A stretch of DNA of 64,000 nt from CAYMZZ01 sp964395095 (GCA_964395095.1 CAYMZZ010000015.1:1-64000), one strand, 5' to 3'. Shown: positions 8,018 to 16,882, numbered from the stretch's first letter. Notes: generated by a model not told the origin, from the letters alone. Made by a program: numbers and translations.

Positions 8018-10183
8018 ATGAAAAAAATCTTCTTCTTTTTTCTTCTCACTACCAGTATTAGTTTTCGAGCACTGGCCGATGAAGGTATGTGGCTTCCCTT
8101 TTTGCTGGGCAAGCAGGTGTATAACGATATGGTGAAAAAAGGGCTTAAGCTTACAGCCGAGCAACTCTATTCCATCAACAAAGCTTCGCTTAAAGATGCA
8201 ATTGTGATTTTTGGCGGAGGCTGCACCGGCGAAATGGTAAGTGCCGAAGGACTTTTGCTCACCAACCACCATTGCGGATACGATGTTATTGCCAATGCCA
8301 GCACCCTGCAAAGCAATTATTTGCGCGATGGCTTCTATGCCCAAACACGCAACGATGAAATTCCTACCACGCTTTCCGTTCAATTTCTCTTGCGCGTGGA
8401 AGATGTAACAAAGGAAGTGCTCGATTCACTCGGCAACCTGAGTGGCATGGACCGTATCCGCAAACAAAGCGCGGTGATCAGCCGCATTAATCAGCGAATG
8501 AGTGATGCGGATAAGCAGATTGAAACAAGAGTGAGCCCGCTCTTCAAAGGCAATCAGTTTATTGCCTTTGTGTACCAGCGCTACAGCGATGTGCGTCTGG
8601 TGGGGGCTCCACCCGAATCGGTAGGCAAATTTGGTGGCGATACCGATAATTGGGAATGGCCCCGGCATACGGGCGATTTTTCCATCTTTCGGGTGTACTC
8701 GGCACCGGGTGGTGAACCGGCAGATTATGCGGCCAACAATGTACCCCTCCAGCCTAAATGGTTTCTGCCTATATCGCTCAAGCCATTGAAAGAAGGCGAT
8801 TTCAGTATGATCTGGGGATATCCCGGCAGCACCAATCGCTATGAAAGCTCCTATGGTATTGAACTCGCCACCAGCATCAACAATCCCGCGCTGGTAAAGC
8901 TTCGCGACATACGCTTGCAACACATGTTTGCCGAAATGAAAAAAGATCCGGCAGTTAAACTACGCCTCGCCAGTACATATGCCGGTGTGGCCAACTACTG
9001 GAAATTTTATGGAGGCGAAACAAAACAATTGATAAAATATGATATCGCCGGCCAGAAAAGAAAGCTGGAAACCCGGTTCAGGGAATGGGCGAAGGATAAA
9101 CCGGAATACCGCAACCTGTTTGCAGATTGGGAAAAATTGTATAAAGACTGGAAGCCTTATGCCCTGCTTCGCCAATATATGAATGAAGGCATTTTGGCTA
9201 CACAACTCATGAGCTTCGCCTCTACCCTGCTTTCATTGGAAAATGCCCTGGTGAAAACCAGCAGCAGCGCAGCCGATGTGCGAAACGCGATCAAGCAGGC
9301 GGAAGAGCAACGTGAACGCTTTCTGAAACACTTTCACCGCCCATCGGATGAGCGAAGCTTTGCCGCCATCGTCAAATTATTTTATGAAGATGTGCCCAAA
9401 GACCAGCATCCGACAGGATATTTTGGCGCCATCAAGAATAATTATGGTGCCCTGAACGACAACAGTACCTGGCAGAAGCTGGCTGCGGATATCTATGAAA
9501 AGACATTTTTGCTCGACGACGACCGCTGGAACGAATTTGTAGCCAAGCCCGAAGGCCTCGCCCTGCAGAATGATCCGGCTTTTGCATTTGTGAGCCGGTT
9601 CATGGTCAGTTACAACGGCAAGTATTCCCCCTTTTACCAACGCTTTTATGCCAGCAATAATGATCTTGGCCGCCTTTTTCTGAAGGGGTTGATGGAAATG
9701 GATCCGGAAAAGGCAAAAGCGATGTACCCTGATGCCACTTTTACCATGCGCGTTAGCTATGGCGCGGTGAAGTCGTACCGTCCGCGCGATGCGGTGAAAT
9801 ATGACTATGTAACCACCGCCAGCGGAGTACTTGAAAAATACCAGCCCGGCGATTATGAATTTGATCTGCCAGAGAAACAAATATCGCTTTTCAAAAAGAA
9901 AGATTTTGGTATCTATGCAGATCCGGTTCGAAAAGATCTGGTAACAGGTTTTATTACCAGCAACGATATCACGGGTGGCAACTCCGGTTCGCCGGTCATC
10001 AATGGCCAGGGGCACCTGATCGGTCTTGCTTTTGATGGCAATTATGAAGCGCTCAGCCACAAGCTGGCCTACGATCAGGAACTAAACCGGACTATTTGTG
10101 TGGATATAAGATACGTGCTTTGGTGCATAGACAAACTGGGAGGAGCAGGACATTTGATAAAGGAAATGAAGATTATTAAGTGA
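8018..10183 (+). CDS. dpp7: S46 family dipeptidyl-peptidase, DPP7 type
   Basis: A 721-residue secreted serine peptidase with a signal peptide (1-20, cut after FRALA). The S46 triad is visible: His85 in TNHHCGYD, Asp220 in WPRHTGDF and Ser656 in GGNSGSPV. Eighteen residues after the serine is Gly674, in LAFDGNYE. In Porphyromonas DPP11 this site is Arg and selects acidic P1 residues; Gly is the DPP7 state, so hydrophobic P1 preference is inferred. It should release dipeptides from peptide N-termini in the periplasm. The dipeptide epimerase 1.2 kb downstream fits peptide catabolism. The stop codon abuts a heptamer array. Confidence 0.95.
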   Translation: MKKIFFFFLLTTSISFRALADEGMWLPFLLGKQVYNDMVKKGLKLTAEQLYSINKASLKDAIVIFGGGCTGEMVSAEGLLLTNHHCGYDVIANASTLQSNYLRDGFYAQTRNDEIPTTLSVQFLLRVEDVTKEVLDSLGNLSGMDRIRKQSAVISRINQRMSDADKQIETRVSPLFKGNQFIAFVYQRYSDVRLVGAPPESVGKFGGDTDNWEWPRHTGDFSIFRVYSAPGGEPADYAANNVPLQPKWFLPISLKPLKEGDFSMIWGYPGSTNRYESSYGIELATSINNPALVKLRDIRLQHMFAEMKKDPAVKLRLASTYAGVANYWKFYGGETKQLIKYDIAGQKRKLETRFREWAKDKPEYRNLFADWEKLYKDWKPYALLRQYMNEGILATQLMSFASTLLSLENALVKTSSSAADVRNAIKQAEEQRERFLKHFHRPSDERSFAAIVKLFYEDVPKDQHPTGYFGAIKNNYGALNDNSTWQKLAADIYEKTFLLDDDRWNEFVAKPEGLALQNDPAFAFVSRFMVSYNGKYSPFYQRFYASNNDLGRLFLKGLMEMDPEKAKAMYPDATFTMRVSYGAVKSYRPRDAVKYDYVTTASGVLEKYQPGDYEFDLPEKQISLFKKKDFGIYADPVRKDLVTGFITSNDITGGNSGSPVINGQGHLIGLAFDGNYEALSHKLAYDQELNRTICVDIRYVLWCIDKLGGAGHLIKEMKIIK

Positions 10184-10184
10184 A

Positions 10185-10394
10185 CGTGAGGCGTGAGGCG
10201 TGAGGCGTGAGGCGTGAGGCGTGAGGCGTGAGGCGTGAGNNNNNNNNNNNNNNNNNNNNNNNNNNNNNNNNNNNNNNNNNNNNNNNNNNNNNNNNNNNNN
10301 NNNNNNNNNNNNNNNNNNNNNNNNNNNNNNNNNNNNNNNCGTGAGGCGTGAGGCGTGAGGCGTGAGGCGTGAGGCGTGAGGCGTGAGGCGTGAG
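10185..10394. repeat. CGTGAGG heptamer array interrupted by the scaffold gap
   Basis: Near-perfect tandem copies of the 7-bp unit GCGTGAG fill 10185-10239 and 10340-10394, starting 1 bp after the S46 peptidase stop. The true copy number is hidden by the gap. Shorter tracts of the same unit occur at 29552-29580 (reverse orientation) and 52834-52860. Confidence 0.95.
10240..10339. other. Assembly gap of exactly 100 N
   Basis: A run of N with a length typical of a scaffold join of unknown size. It falls inside a tandem heptamer array, so the real array could be shorter or much longer than shown. Confidence 0.99.
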
Positions 10395-10430
10395 CGCTTT
10401 GTGCAGAGATAGGATTATTTTTCTTTAACC

Positions 10431-10559
10431 CTATCGTCGCGCTCTTTGCCAATTCTTTGCGCTCTTTGCGTTTTAGCCATCCGAGCTGTCAACAGCTTCA
10501 AAGGCAGGAGAGATTCGAACGCAACGAACGCAAAGAATTCGCAAAGAGCGCGACGATAG
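10431..10559. repeat. Imperfect palindromic element, 31-bp arms
   Basis: Arms 10431-10461 and 10529-10559 are inverted with one mismatch; outer ends read CTATCGTCGCGCTCTTTG and its complement. A 67-bp centre holds no open frame. The right arm resembles 60027-60053 (GAATTCGC then GCGCGACGAT). The whole spacer 10184-10679 otherwise contains only repeats and no gene. Confidence 0.75.
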
Positions 10560-10633
10560 CACGAGAGCTCCAATCTACTGCACATGATCGAAAATTGTAA
10601 TCAATAGATACATATAGCAAGACTATAGCTTCA

Positions 10634-10672
10634 ACAAATAATCAAATCACCGAATAACCGAATTTACAAATC
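10634..10672. repeat. Octamer tract (CAAATNNN orientation)
   Basis: Five 8-bp units of the CAAATAAT/CGAATAAC type end 8 bp before the start of the outer-membrane protein gene. Confidence 0.65.
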
Positions 10673-10679
10673 GATCACC

Positions 10680-11336
10680 TTGCGTTTTTCCCTCACCATA
10701 CTCCTCTCCTTCCTCTCTGCTTTTGCTTTTGCACAAACGCGCATGAGTCTCGGCACTGAATTTCTGGTGCAGCGAAATTTCTCATCGGGTCAGGAGTTTT
10801 GGACCATCGGGCAATCCATTCGTGGGGAATGGAAAATGGGAAGGGGCCCGGCACTCTACGCAGGTTTGTCCTATTTCTCCGCCGGCAAATTCACCAACGG
10901 GCTGGAGGCCCCGGCAAAAGATCCGGCTACCCTGCCCCAGCGTGTTGCTTTTGACAACAATGGCCGCTTGCGCTTTACCGAAATATCCCTGGGGCTTAAA
11001 CCATACATCCTGGGCAAATGGGATGCGGAAGAGCGCTGGTCGGTTTATGGTATTACGGGGCTGGGCTTGTTGATGGGTCGTGTAGATAATGTGCAGAGTA
11101 CAAATATCGATACCGCATTATACTCCTTGCCGGTACTACCGGGGCGGGGTCGCTTCGGCCGACTTACGCTCGATCTGGGTCTGGGCATCGAAGTGCCTAT
11201 GGGGGGCGACCTCTTCATTTTTTCAGAAACCAAAAGTTTTATACCCATATCAACCTACCCATCCGCCTATCTTTTGGATCCTGGCTATACCCCGCTGACC
11301 CTGAACATGGGTCTGGGCGTGCGGGTAATTTTCTAA
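10680..11336 (+). CDS. Secreted outer-membrane beta-barrel-like protein, unknown function
   Basis: 218 residues with a signal peptide (RFSLTILLSFLSAFAFAQ, cut near 19). The mature part has alternating hydrophobic strands, aromatic belts and a C-terminal strand ending in Phe (NMGLGVRVIF), as in small outer-membrane barrels. The start is TTG at 10680; no ATG precedes the signal peptide. It lies 15 bp before the dipeptide epimerase, so the two are probably co-transcribed, but a link to peptide uptake is only inferred from position. Confidence 0.75.
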   Translation: MRFSLTILLSFLSAFAFAQTRMSLGTEFLVQRNFSSGQEFWTIGQSIRGEWKMGRGPALYAGLSYFSAGKFTNGLEAPAKDPATLPQRVAFDNNGRLRFTEISLGLKPYILGKWDAEERWSVYGITGLGLLMGRVDNVQSTNIDTALYSLPVLPGRGRFGRLTLDLGLGIEVPMGGDLFIFSETKSFIPISTYPSAYLLDPGYTPLTLNMGLGVRVIF

Positions 11337-11351
11337 GAAAACAGATTTACC

Positions 11352-12473
11352 ATGATTGATTCGCTGACTATTTCGCAAATTGACCTATTTAAGTTGCATA
11401 TCCCGCTCAAAGAACCTTTCGTGATTTCGTTGGGGCCCATCCTGGCAGCCGAAAATGTGGTGGTACGGATACATACCCGGGAGGGGTTCACAGGTTATGG
11501 AGAATGCAGTCCCTTTATGACCATCAGCGGGGAAAGTGCCGATACGGGTATGGTGGTTGGTGGCTACCTGGCCAGGGCCATCAAAGGCAAGGAGGCGCTC
11601 GCCATATCGGAGCGGGTGGCGGATATGGATCGTGTTATCTATGGAAATTACAGCATCAAAAGCGCCTTTGACATAGCCCTACACGACCTGGCAGCGCAAG
11701 CGGCGGAAAAACCGCTCTATGCCTTCCTGGGTGGTGAGCGAAGAAACGATATTCACACAGACTACACGGTGAGCCTGGGCGATGCCGATCGTATGGCGGA
11801 AGCCGCGCTCCGCATTCGCGATCAGGGCTTTCCCGCCATTAAAGTAAAGCTCGGCTCTAATGGCTCCGACGACATCGTACGGATGCAAAAGATTCGTGAT
11901 GCGGTTGGTTTCGATATTCCTATCCGCATTGATGCCAACCAGGGCTGGAGTCTTTATGAAGCCATCAATACGCTGAAGGCGCTGGAACCCCTGCAAATTG
12001 AGCATTGCGAAGAACCCATCCCCCGCTGGGGCATACTCGACCTGCCGACGGTACGCGAAAGAAGCCCCATCCCCATCATGGCCGATGAAAGCTGTGGCGA
12101 CCCCCACGATGCCGAACGCCTCATCCGACTCGCCGCCTGCGACCTGTTCAATATCAAGCTGGGCAAATCCGGTGGAATCTGGAAAGCCAATCAAATGGTG
12201 AAAATGGCCGAAGCCGCCGGTATCAAAATGCAGGTGGGCGCCTTTATGGAATCAAGACTGGCCATGACCGCTTTCGCACATTTCGCCTGCAGCAGTCCCA
12301 ATATTATCCATTATGATTTTGATACCGCACTCATGTTCTCCGAAGACCCCATTGAAGGGGGAATTCAGTACGGATCCGGAGGAAAAATAACCCTCACCGA
12401 AAAGCCCGGCCTTGGAGCGGAGCTGAAGGAAGAGTGGATGGAAAGTTGTGAGAACGTTCTACGTTTTACGTAA
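11352..12473 (+). CDS. Dipeptide epimerase (enolase superfamily)
   Basis: 373 residues with the muconate-lactonizing subgroup layout: capping domain 1-130, then a barrel. Acid/base residues are visible in KVKLG (second Lys of KxK) and in KLGKSGG. Metal ligands are in DANQGW, CEEP and ADES. The C-terminal HYDFD carries the DxD signature that binds the dipeptide amino group in L-Ala-D/L-Glu epimerases and relatives. It epimerises the second residue of dipeptides, either for murein recycling or peptide use. Its place after an S46 peptidase and an outer-membrane protein favours peptide scavenging. The last six residues (NVLRFT) and stop are encoded by an ACGT-family repeat. Confidence 0.88.
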   Translation: MIDSLTISQIDLFKLHIPLKEPFVISLGPILAAENVVVRIHTREGFTGYGECSPFMTISGESADTGMVVGGYLARAIKGKEALAISERVADMDRVIYGNYSIKSAFDIALHDLAAQAAEKPLYAFLGGERRNDIHTDYTVSLGDADRMAEAALRIRDQGFPAIKVKLGSNGSDDIVRMQKIRDAVGFDIPIRIDANQGWSLYEAINTLKALEPLQIEHCEEPIPRWGILDLPTVRERSPIPIMADESCGDPHDAERLIRLAACDLFNIKLGKSGGIWKANQMVKMAEAAGIKMQVGAFMESRLAMTAFAHFACSSPNIIHYDFDTALMFSEDPIEGGIQYGSGGKITLTEKPGLGAELKEEWMESCENVLRFT

Positions 12474-12590
12474 TACGTCTTGTATAAGGTTTAGGGTTTA
12501 GAGTTTAAGGTTTAAATATTCAACCTTAAACTTTAAACCCTAAACTCTAAACCCTCTCTCAATAACCGAATTTCCAAATCTTCAAATTAT
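12459..12590. repeat. Composite heptamer/octamer spacer between convergent genes
   Basis: In order: an ACGT-family tract (12459-12480) that also encodes the epimerase C-terminus; a TTTARRG tract (12486-12515); its inverted partner (12520-12556), with about 25 bp of pairing and few mismatches; and a CAAAT-type octamer tract (12562-12590) that includes the stop of the opposite glycosylase gene. Confidence 0.85.
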
Positions 12591-13189
12591 TTCTTCTCGT
12601 CTTTCCAGTCCCACAAAATCCGGCATGCATAAGTCCTATAGGGCGCCCACTTGCGGCCTATTCTTTCCATATCGGCCTTCATTTGTTTTTTATCGGAAGC
12701 GTCCAGCTTATAGAGTTTTGTCATAGCCTGCTGTATGCCAAGATCATCGAGCGCCAGCACATCTTCTCTACCCAAGGCAAACATCAGCAGCATTTCCACC
12801 GTCCATCGCCCCACCCCTTTGATTTGTGTGAGGTAGTCGATTACTTCTTCGTTGCTCATTTTTTGCAAACGCCGATGATCCATGCCTTTTGTCAGTTCAA
12901 ATTCCGCCACATTGCGTACATAGTTGGTTTTGGCATTACTCAGGCCAATGGCGCGGAGCTCATCAAATGGGGTATCGAGCAATTCCTGCGGGGTCGGTTC
13001 GCGACCGGCATACAGGTCCAGAAACCGCTGATGGATGATAGCTGCCACTTTTACCGACAACTGCTGGCTCATGATGGAGCGGCAGAGATAGAGATAGATA
13101 TTCTTTGCCTTTTTCAGGCGAAGAGGGGCGGCCGCCTCCACCAGCGGGCGCAGTTTGCGGTCTTTGGATAAATGAAGGATATATTCCAA
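12587..13189 (-). CDS. DNA-3-methyladenine glycosylase (AlkA-type HhH-GPD)
   Basis: 200 residues, one HhH-GPD domain without the N-terminal AlkA domain. The hairpin-helix-hairpin and following helix read IKGVGRWTVEMLLM, and the catalytic Asp is in LALDDLG about 20 residues later. No Fe-S cysteine cluster is present, so an alkylation-repair glycosylase is more likely than EndoIII or MutY. It removes alkylated purines to start base-excision repair. A second, distantly related HhH-GPD protein is at 33.0 kb. The stop lies inside a repeat tract. Confidence 0.88.
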   Translation of the reverse strand: MEYILHLSKDRKLRPLVEAAAPLRLKKAKNIYLYLCRSIMSQQLSVKVAAIIHQRFLDLYAGREPTPQELLDTPFDELRAIGLSNAKTNYVRNVAEFELTKGMDHRRLQKMSNEEVIDYLTQIKGVGRWTVEMLLMFALGREDVLALDDLGIQQAMTKLYKLDASDKKQMKADMERIGRKWAPYRTYACRILWDWKDEKK

Positions 13190-13253
13190 GGTTGAAGTAT
13201 TAAAGGCTGAAAAAATAGGAAGAAATTTTACACCGAAACACGAAATTTGACCA

Positions 13254-13937
13254 GTGGAAAGAAAATTGATTGCTACCAGGGATGGTTCACACAGTATTGC
13301 TATCCCGGATTGGGAGGTAACCTACCATTCCCTACATGGCGCCATTCAGGAATCCAATCATGTATTTATTCAGGCGGGGCTGGTCAATGCCATCGCCCGC
13401 TTTCCGGGCCAAATCATCCGCATTTTTGAAATGGGCTTTGGCACCGGCCTCAATGCCCTGCTTAGCATGTTGTACACAACAAAGCATGGCACACAACTCG
13501 AATATGTAACAGTAGAGAAACATCCGATAGAGCCGGGCCTGGCCAGCGAACTGAATTATTGCAGGCAACTGGGGGAGCCGGCATGGCAATCTGCCTTCAT
13601 GCGCCTGCACGAGTGCAGGGCCGACGAGGTACTGGAACCTGTGCCTGGTTTTCATTTTCGCAAGATCCATGGCGATATACAAAATCTGCCGCCGGGATTA
13701 AGCGGATTCAACCTGGTTTATTTTGACGCATTCGCTCCTGCGGCCCAGCCGGAATTATGGACCAGCGATGTATTTGCCAGCCTGTGGCAAAAAAGCCTGC
13801 CCGGCGCCATACTGACCACCTACTGCAGTAAAGGAGTGGTGAGAAGAAATATGGAAACTGCGGGATGGAAAGTGGAAAAATTGCCCGGCCCCCCGGGTAA
13901 AAGGGAAATGGTATTGGCGCGAAGGCAACCCGTTTAA
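13254..13937 (+). CDS. mnmD: tRNA 5-methylaminomethyl-2-thiouridine methyltransferase MnmD
   Basis: 227 residues, a stand-alone MnmD lacking the MnmC oxidase half. Start is GTG at 13254, giving MERKLIATRDGSHS, which matches the family N-terminus. The SAM site is EMGFGTGLNAL (about 61-71), and VYFDAFAPAAQPELW is the DUF752 signature of MnmC/MnmD. It methylates nm5s2U34 to mnm5s2U34 in tRNAs reading split codon boxes. It ends 3 bp before the LytTR regulator on the other strand. Confidence 0.92.
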   Translation: MERKLIATRDGSHSIAIPDWEVTYHSLHGAIQESNHVFIQAGLVNAIARFPGQIIRIFEMGFGTGLNALLSMLYTTKHGTQLEYVTVEKHPIEPGLASELNYCRQLGEPAWQSAFMRLHECRADEVLEPVPGFHFRKIHGDIQNLPPGLSGFNLVYFDAFAPAAQPELWTSDVFASLWQKSLPGAILTTYCSKGVVRRNMETAGWKVEKLPGPPGKREMVLARRQPV

Positions 13938-13940
13938 AGA

Positions 13941-14708
13941 TCAGGCATTCTCTGCCCAGGCCCTGAACTCTGCCACCCGGTCGCGACTGATCACCATATC
14001 TTCTTCTGCGGCATTGCAACCCTTGATGGCGATTTTGAGACGGTTGTTGAAGTAGGGCTTTACCTGCTGTATGGCACTTACCCGAACAATGAAGCGGCGA
14101 TTGAGCCGGAAAAACTCGGTAGCATCCAGCAATTGTTCCAGTCGCTCCAGGGTATAATCCACCACAAAGCGGTTGCCTTCGCGGTCAACCAGGTGCACAA
14201 TCTTGTTGTCGGCCTGGAAATACGCAATATCATCCAGTTCTATGAAGAAGAGCCTTTGACCTACTTTTCCCAGAAACCTCTTTTTGGGGGGAGACTGTAT
14301 TGCCTTTAACGACAATCGGCTATAATCAGAAGCAATAAAGGATTGGGAAACTGATTTGTATTTGTTGATGGCGGCAGCAAGAGCTTGAAGACTAACAGGC
14401 TTCAGTATATAATCGATACTGAAAATCTTAAACGCCTCCAGTGCGTACTGATCGTAAGCCGTAGTGAAAATTACCGGTCGGTCAACTCGCACCTGCTTAA
14501 AGACCTCAAAACTGTGTCCATCGCTGAGATGGATATCAAGCAATATAAGGTCAGGTTGCGCATGATGTTTGAGATAGTCTACCGTATCCTCAATACTTTC
14601 CATGCAACCCACTACCTCAATGGACGAATCGTATTCGTGCACCAGGGTCTGCAGTCTTTCGGCAGCGAGCTTTTCGTCTTCCACGATCAGCAGTTTCATG
14701 GATTTCAA
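13941..14708 (-). CDS. LytTR-family response regulator
   Basis: 255 residues: a receiver (1-120) with phospho-acceptor Asp58 (LILLDIHLSDG) and a C-terminal LytTR DNA-binding domain (about 150-250; FLGKVGQRLFFI, AYFQADNKIVHL, FFRLNRRFIV). Its start overlaps the stop of the LytS-type kinase gene by 4 bp, so the two form a coupled two-component operon. In Bacteroidota such pairs often control envelope or carbohydrate functions, but no target is visible here. Confidence 0.95.
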   Translation of the reverse strand: MKSMKLLIVEDEKLAAERLQTLVHEYDSSIEVVGCMESIEDTVDYLKHHAQPDLILLDIHLSDGHSFEVFKQVRVDRPVIFTTAYDQYALEAFKIFSIDYILKPVSLQALAAAINKYKSVSQSFIASDYSRLSLKAIQSPPKKRFLGKVGQRLFFIELDDIAYFQADNKIVHLVDREGNRFVVDYTLERLEQLLDATEFFRLNRRFIVRVSAIQQVKPYFNNRLKIAIKGCNAAEEDMVISRDRVAEFRAWAENA

Positions 14709-15733
14709 TTTAGGCTTATTAATGGTAGCGATACCTCAAACACCTCATGTGTCTGACGGATAATAACATCCCGGCCTGAAATGAGTTCATAGCGTTGCTG
14801 AATATTTTTTAGCCCGATTTGGCTCGAGGGTTCCGGCACCTGTCGTGGCTGCAGGTTATTGCGCACTACAAGTGTTTGGTTTCCATTGGCATGAATATCA
14901 ATATACAAAGGTTTGCTGCGCGAAACGATATTGTGCTTGATCGCATTTTCGATCAGCATTTGCAGCGCGATAGGTATCACATAATGTCGCAGGTACTGGG
15001 GAGGTATGTCGATATTGACGTGCAGCCCACTATCAAAGCGCTTGCGTAGCAAAAAGAGGTAGGGCTGAATAAAATCAAGTTCAGATTTCAGTTCCACCAG
15101 CTCTTTATCCTGGTTATTCAGCACATAACGATATACTTTGGCAAACTCCTCGATAAAATGGTTGGCATCCGGGTTTTCGCGGATGACCATGCCGGAAAGC
15201 ACATTCAGGTTATTGAAGAGAAAATGAGGATTGATCTGGCTTTTTACCAATTGTATTTGTGCCTGTGTACTCACTTTTCGCAACTGCTCGGCTTCGGCCC
15301 AATGGCGTTTATATTCCTGGAAGAAAAAGAATATGGCATGAAGCAGGTGAAAAAGCAGGTTAACCAGGCCCGCATAGATGATATTCAGCTTAAGAGGGTT
15401 CAGGTTTTGCTCCCAGGTATAGTTGTGGAACACATTCCCCACCAGGCTTACTATACCCACAGTTGCCGTCATGGATATGCCAACACCTGCGAGAAAGAAG
15501 CTGACGAGGAAATAAATCTTATTGCGATGAGATTCGAATCGTTTGTAAACCAGTGGCTCCACCAAACGATTACCTTCCCAGATGAAGAAGGTAATGGCGG
15601 AGATGGTGAGCAGGGCGTAATACCATTCAATATCAATTCCGAAATAATGGTAAACCTCACAGATTACCGTATTCAGGAAGGTATAAAGCGCCAAAACCAG
15701 GATGAAGATATATCGATACCGGTGCCTGAACAT
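14705..15733 (-). CDS. LytS-type sensor histidine kinase
   Basis: 342 residues. Four membrane helices (about 8-25, 37-53, 72-98 and 115-139) are followed by a short coiled coil and the HisKA_6-type box with His170 in QINPHFLFNNLN. A compressed ATPase domain follows (IPIALQMLIENAIKHN). No extracellular sensor domain is present, so it probably senses through the membrane part. The partner regulator overlaps by 4 bp. Confidence 0.94.
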   Translation of the reverse strand: MFRHRYRYIFILVLALYTFLNTVICEVYHYFGIDIEWYYALLTISAITFFIWEGNRLVEPLVYKRFESHRNKIYFLVSFFLAGVGISMTATVGIVSLVGNVFHNYTWEQNLNPLKLNIIYAGLVNLLFHLLHAIFFFFQEYKRHWAEAEQLRKVSTQAQIQLVKSQINPHFLFNNLNVLSGMVIRENPDANHFIEEFAKVYRYVLNNQDKELVELKSELDFIQPYLFLLRKRFDSGLHVNIDIPPQYLRHYVIPIALQMLIENAIKHNIVSRSKPLYIDIHANGNQTLVVRNNLQPRQVPEPSSQIGLKNIQQRYELISGRDVIIRQTHEVFEVSLPLISLN

Positions 15734-15881
15734 AATCCAATAATTAAATGGGGTGACCAGGATTGTAGCTCGCTAAACTGGAATGCAAAATCTGTATCCC
15801 TGCTGCATTCCCGACAATCAATTCGTCCCGGTCTACCCCATTCGTTGGGTCTTTCAAAGGTGCACGTCCACAAAGTTTAGG

Positions 15882-15916
15882 AAGACCTGTAAGGTTTTAA
15901 AAACCTTACAGGTCTT
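15882..15916. terminator. Perfect 16-bp hairpin after the fasciclin gene
   Basis: AAGACCTGTAAGGTTT is followed by a 3-nt centre and its exact complement, ending 9 bp from the fasciclin stop. It could end that transcript on the minus strand, although the outer T-run is short. The outer ten bases AAGACCTGTA recur in the hairpin at 42108-42148. Confidence 0.6.
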
Positions 15917-15925
15917 ACAAATATC

Positions 15926-16882
15926 TTAAGGCAGCAGCACCCTGTCAATCAGGTGTACAACGCCATTGCGGGCCATTATGTTCGTAGCAGTGATAGTGGA
16001 AGCTGTGCCGCCATTGCCATTGCCACGGATAGTAGCACCGCCATTTAAGCTAATGGTAGTATTACCACCGGCCAGCATCGGCAGGTTGCCATTTGCCAGG
16101 TCGCTGGAGAAAGCACGACCGGCCACCACATGGTACTGCAATACGGCTACCAGGGTACCGATGGGTATATCATTGATATTAGTCAATCCCAAGGCGCCCA
16201 ACAGGTTAGTAAAAGCCTGGTTGGTGGGAGCAAACACGGTAAGGGTCGCCGATCCCAGCGTGGCCGCCAATCCGGGAGCACCACCGGGCTCGCTATCCGC
16301 ACGCAGCACCGCTTTTACCAGGGAATCCAGTCCGGCAGCTACTGCCACATCCACGATAGTATTATTACCGGGGGGCAGCAATACGCGGTCGATTACATGG
16401 ATTACGCCATTATCGGCATCCACATCGGCCGTATTTACGCGTATACCATTCACAAATACGCCATTGTTATTGCGGGTTACATACACCGAGTCACCACTGG
16501 CTGTCACCACTTTGGCATTGGGACCAGCGGGCACCTGGTTGGAGCGGATCTCTGAACCCAGTGCATGGTAAAGAATGATGGAGCTGGCTTGCTGCTGCGT
16601 CAGGCCATTCAAATCAGCGGCATCCAGTCCGCTCGCAGCAAATGCTGCATCATTGGGGGCAAAAACGGTGAAGGGTCCGGCACCACTCAGGGTAGCGGCC
16701 AGGTTGGCTTTTACTACGGCTGCTTCCAGCAGGCTGAAATTAGCACCGTTGACAACAATGTCGGTGATGGTGTTGCTGGCAGGAGGCGTATCATCGTCGT
16801 CCTTGTCACAGCTCGTGAGCAGTGTCACCAGGCTCAAGCCCAGGACCAGGTTGCGCGGGATAAAGAATTTAGAGAATTGCAT
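15926..16882 (-). CDS. Two-domain fasciclin (FAS1) lipoprotein, probably surface-exposed
   Basis: 318 residues. A lipoprotein signal ends at Cys25 (VTLLTSC) and is followed at once by the acidic run DKDDDD, which resembles the lipoprotein export signal that sends Bacteroidota lipoproteins to the cell surface. Two FAS1 domains follow (about 38-175 and 178-316); each has the paired conserved blocks TVFAPND/TVFAPTN and the terminal GVIHVIDRVLLP/GVVHLIDRVLLP. FAS1 domains mediate adhesion or matrix binding. The gene stands alone with a hairpin after it. Confidence 0.93.
   Translation of the reverse strand: MQFSKFFIPRNLVLGLSLVTLLTSCDKDDDDTPPASNTITDIVVNGANFSLLEAAVVKANLAATLSGAGPFTVFAPNDAAFAASGLDAADLNGLTQQQASSIILYHALGSEIRSNQVPAGPNAKVVTASGDSVYVTRNNNGVFVNGIRVNTADVDADNGVIHVIDRVLLPPGNNTIVDVAVAAGLDSLVKAVLRADSEPGGAPGLAATLGSATLTVFAPTNQAFTNLLGALGLTNINDIPIGTLVAVLQYHVVAGRAFSSDLANGNLPMLAGGNTTISLNGGATIRGNGNGGTASTITATNIMARNGVVHLIDRVLLP

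Noticed and set aside
10075..10452. Minus-strand open frame of 125 codons running through the N gap with a repeated LTPHASR pattern
   Set aside because: It is a translation of the heptamer array and unknown bases, overlapping the end of the S46 peptidase. The repeat gives an open frame by its composition.
12486..12590. CRISPR-like or satellite array
   Set aside because: Units are 7-8 bp with no spacers of constant length and no cas genes; these are short tandem tracts, not CRISPR.
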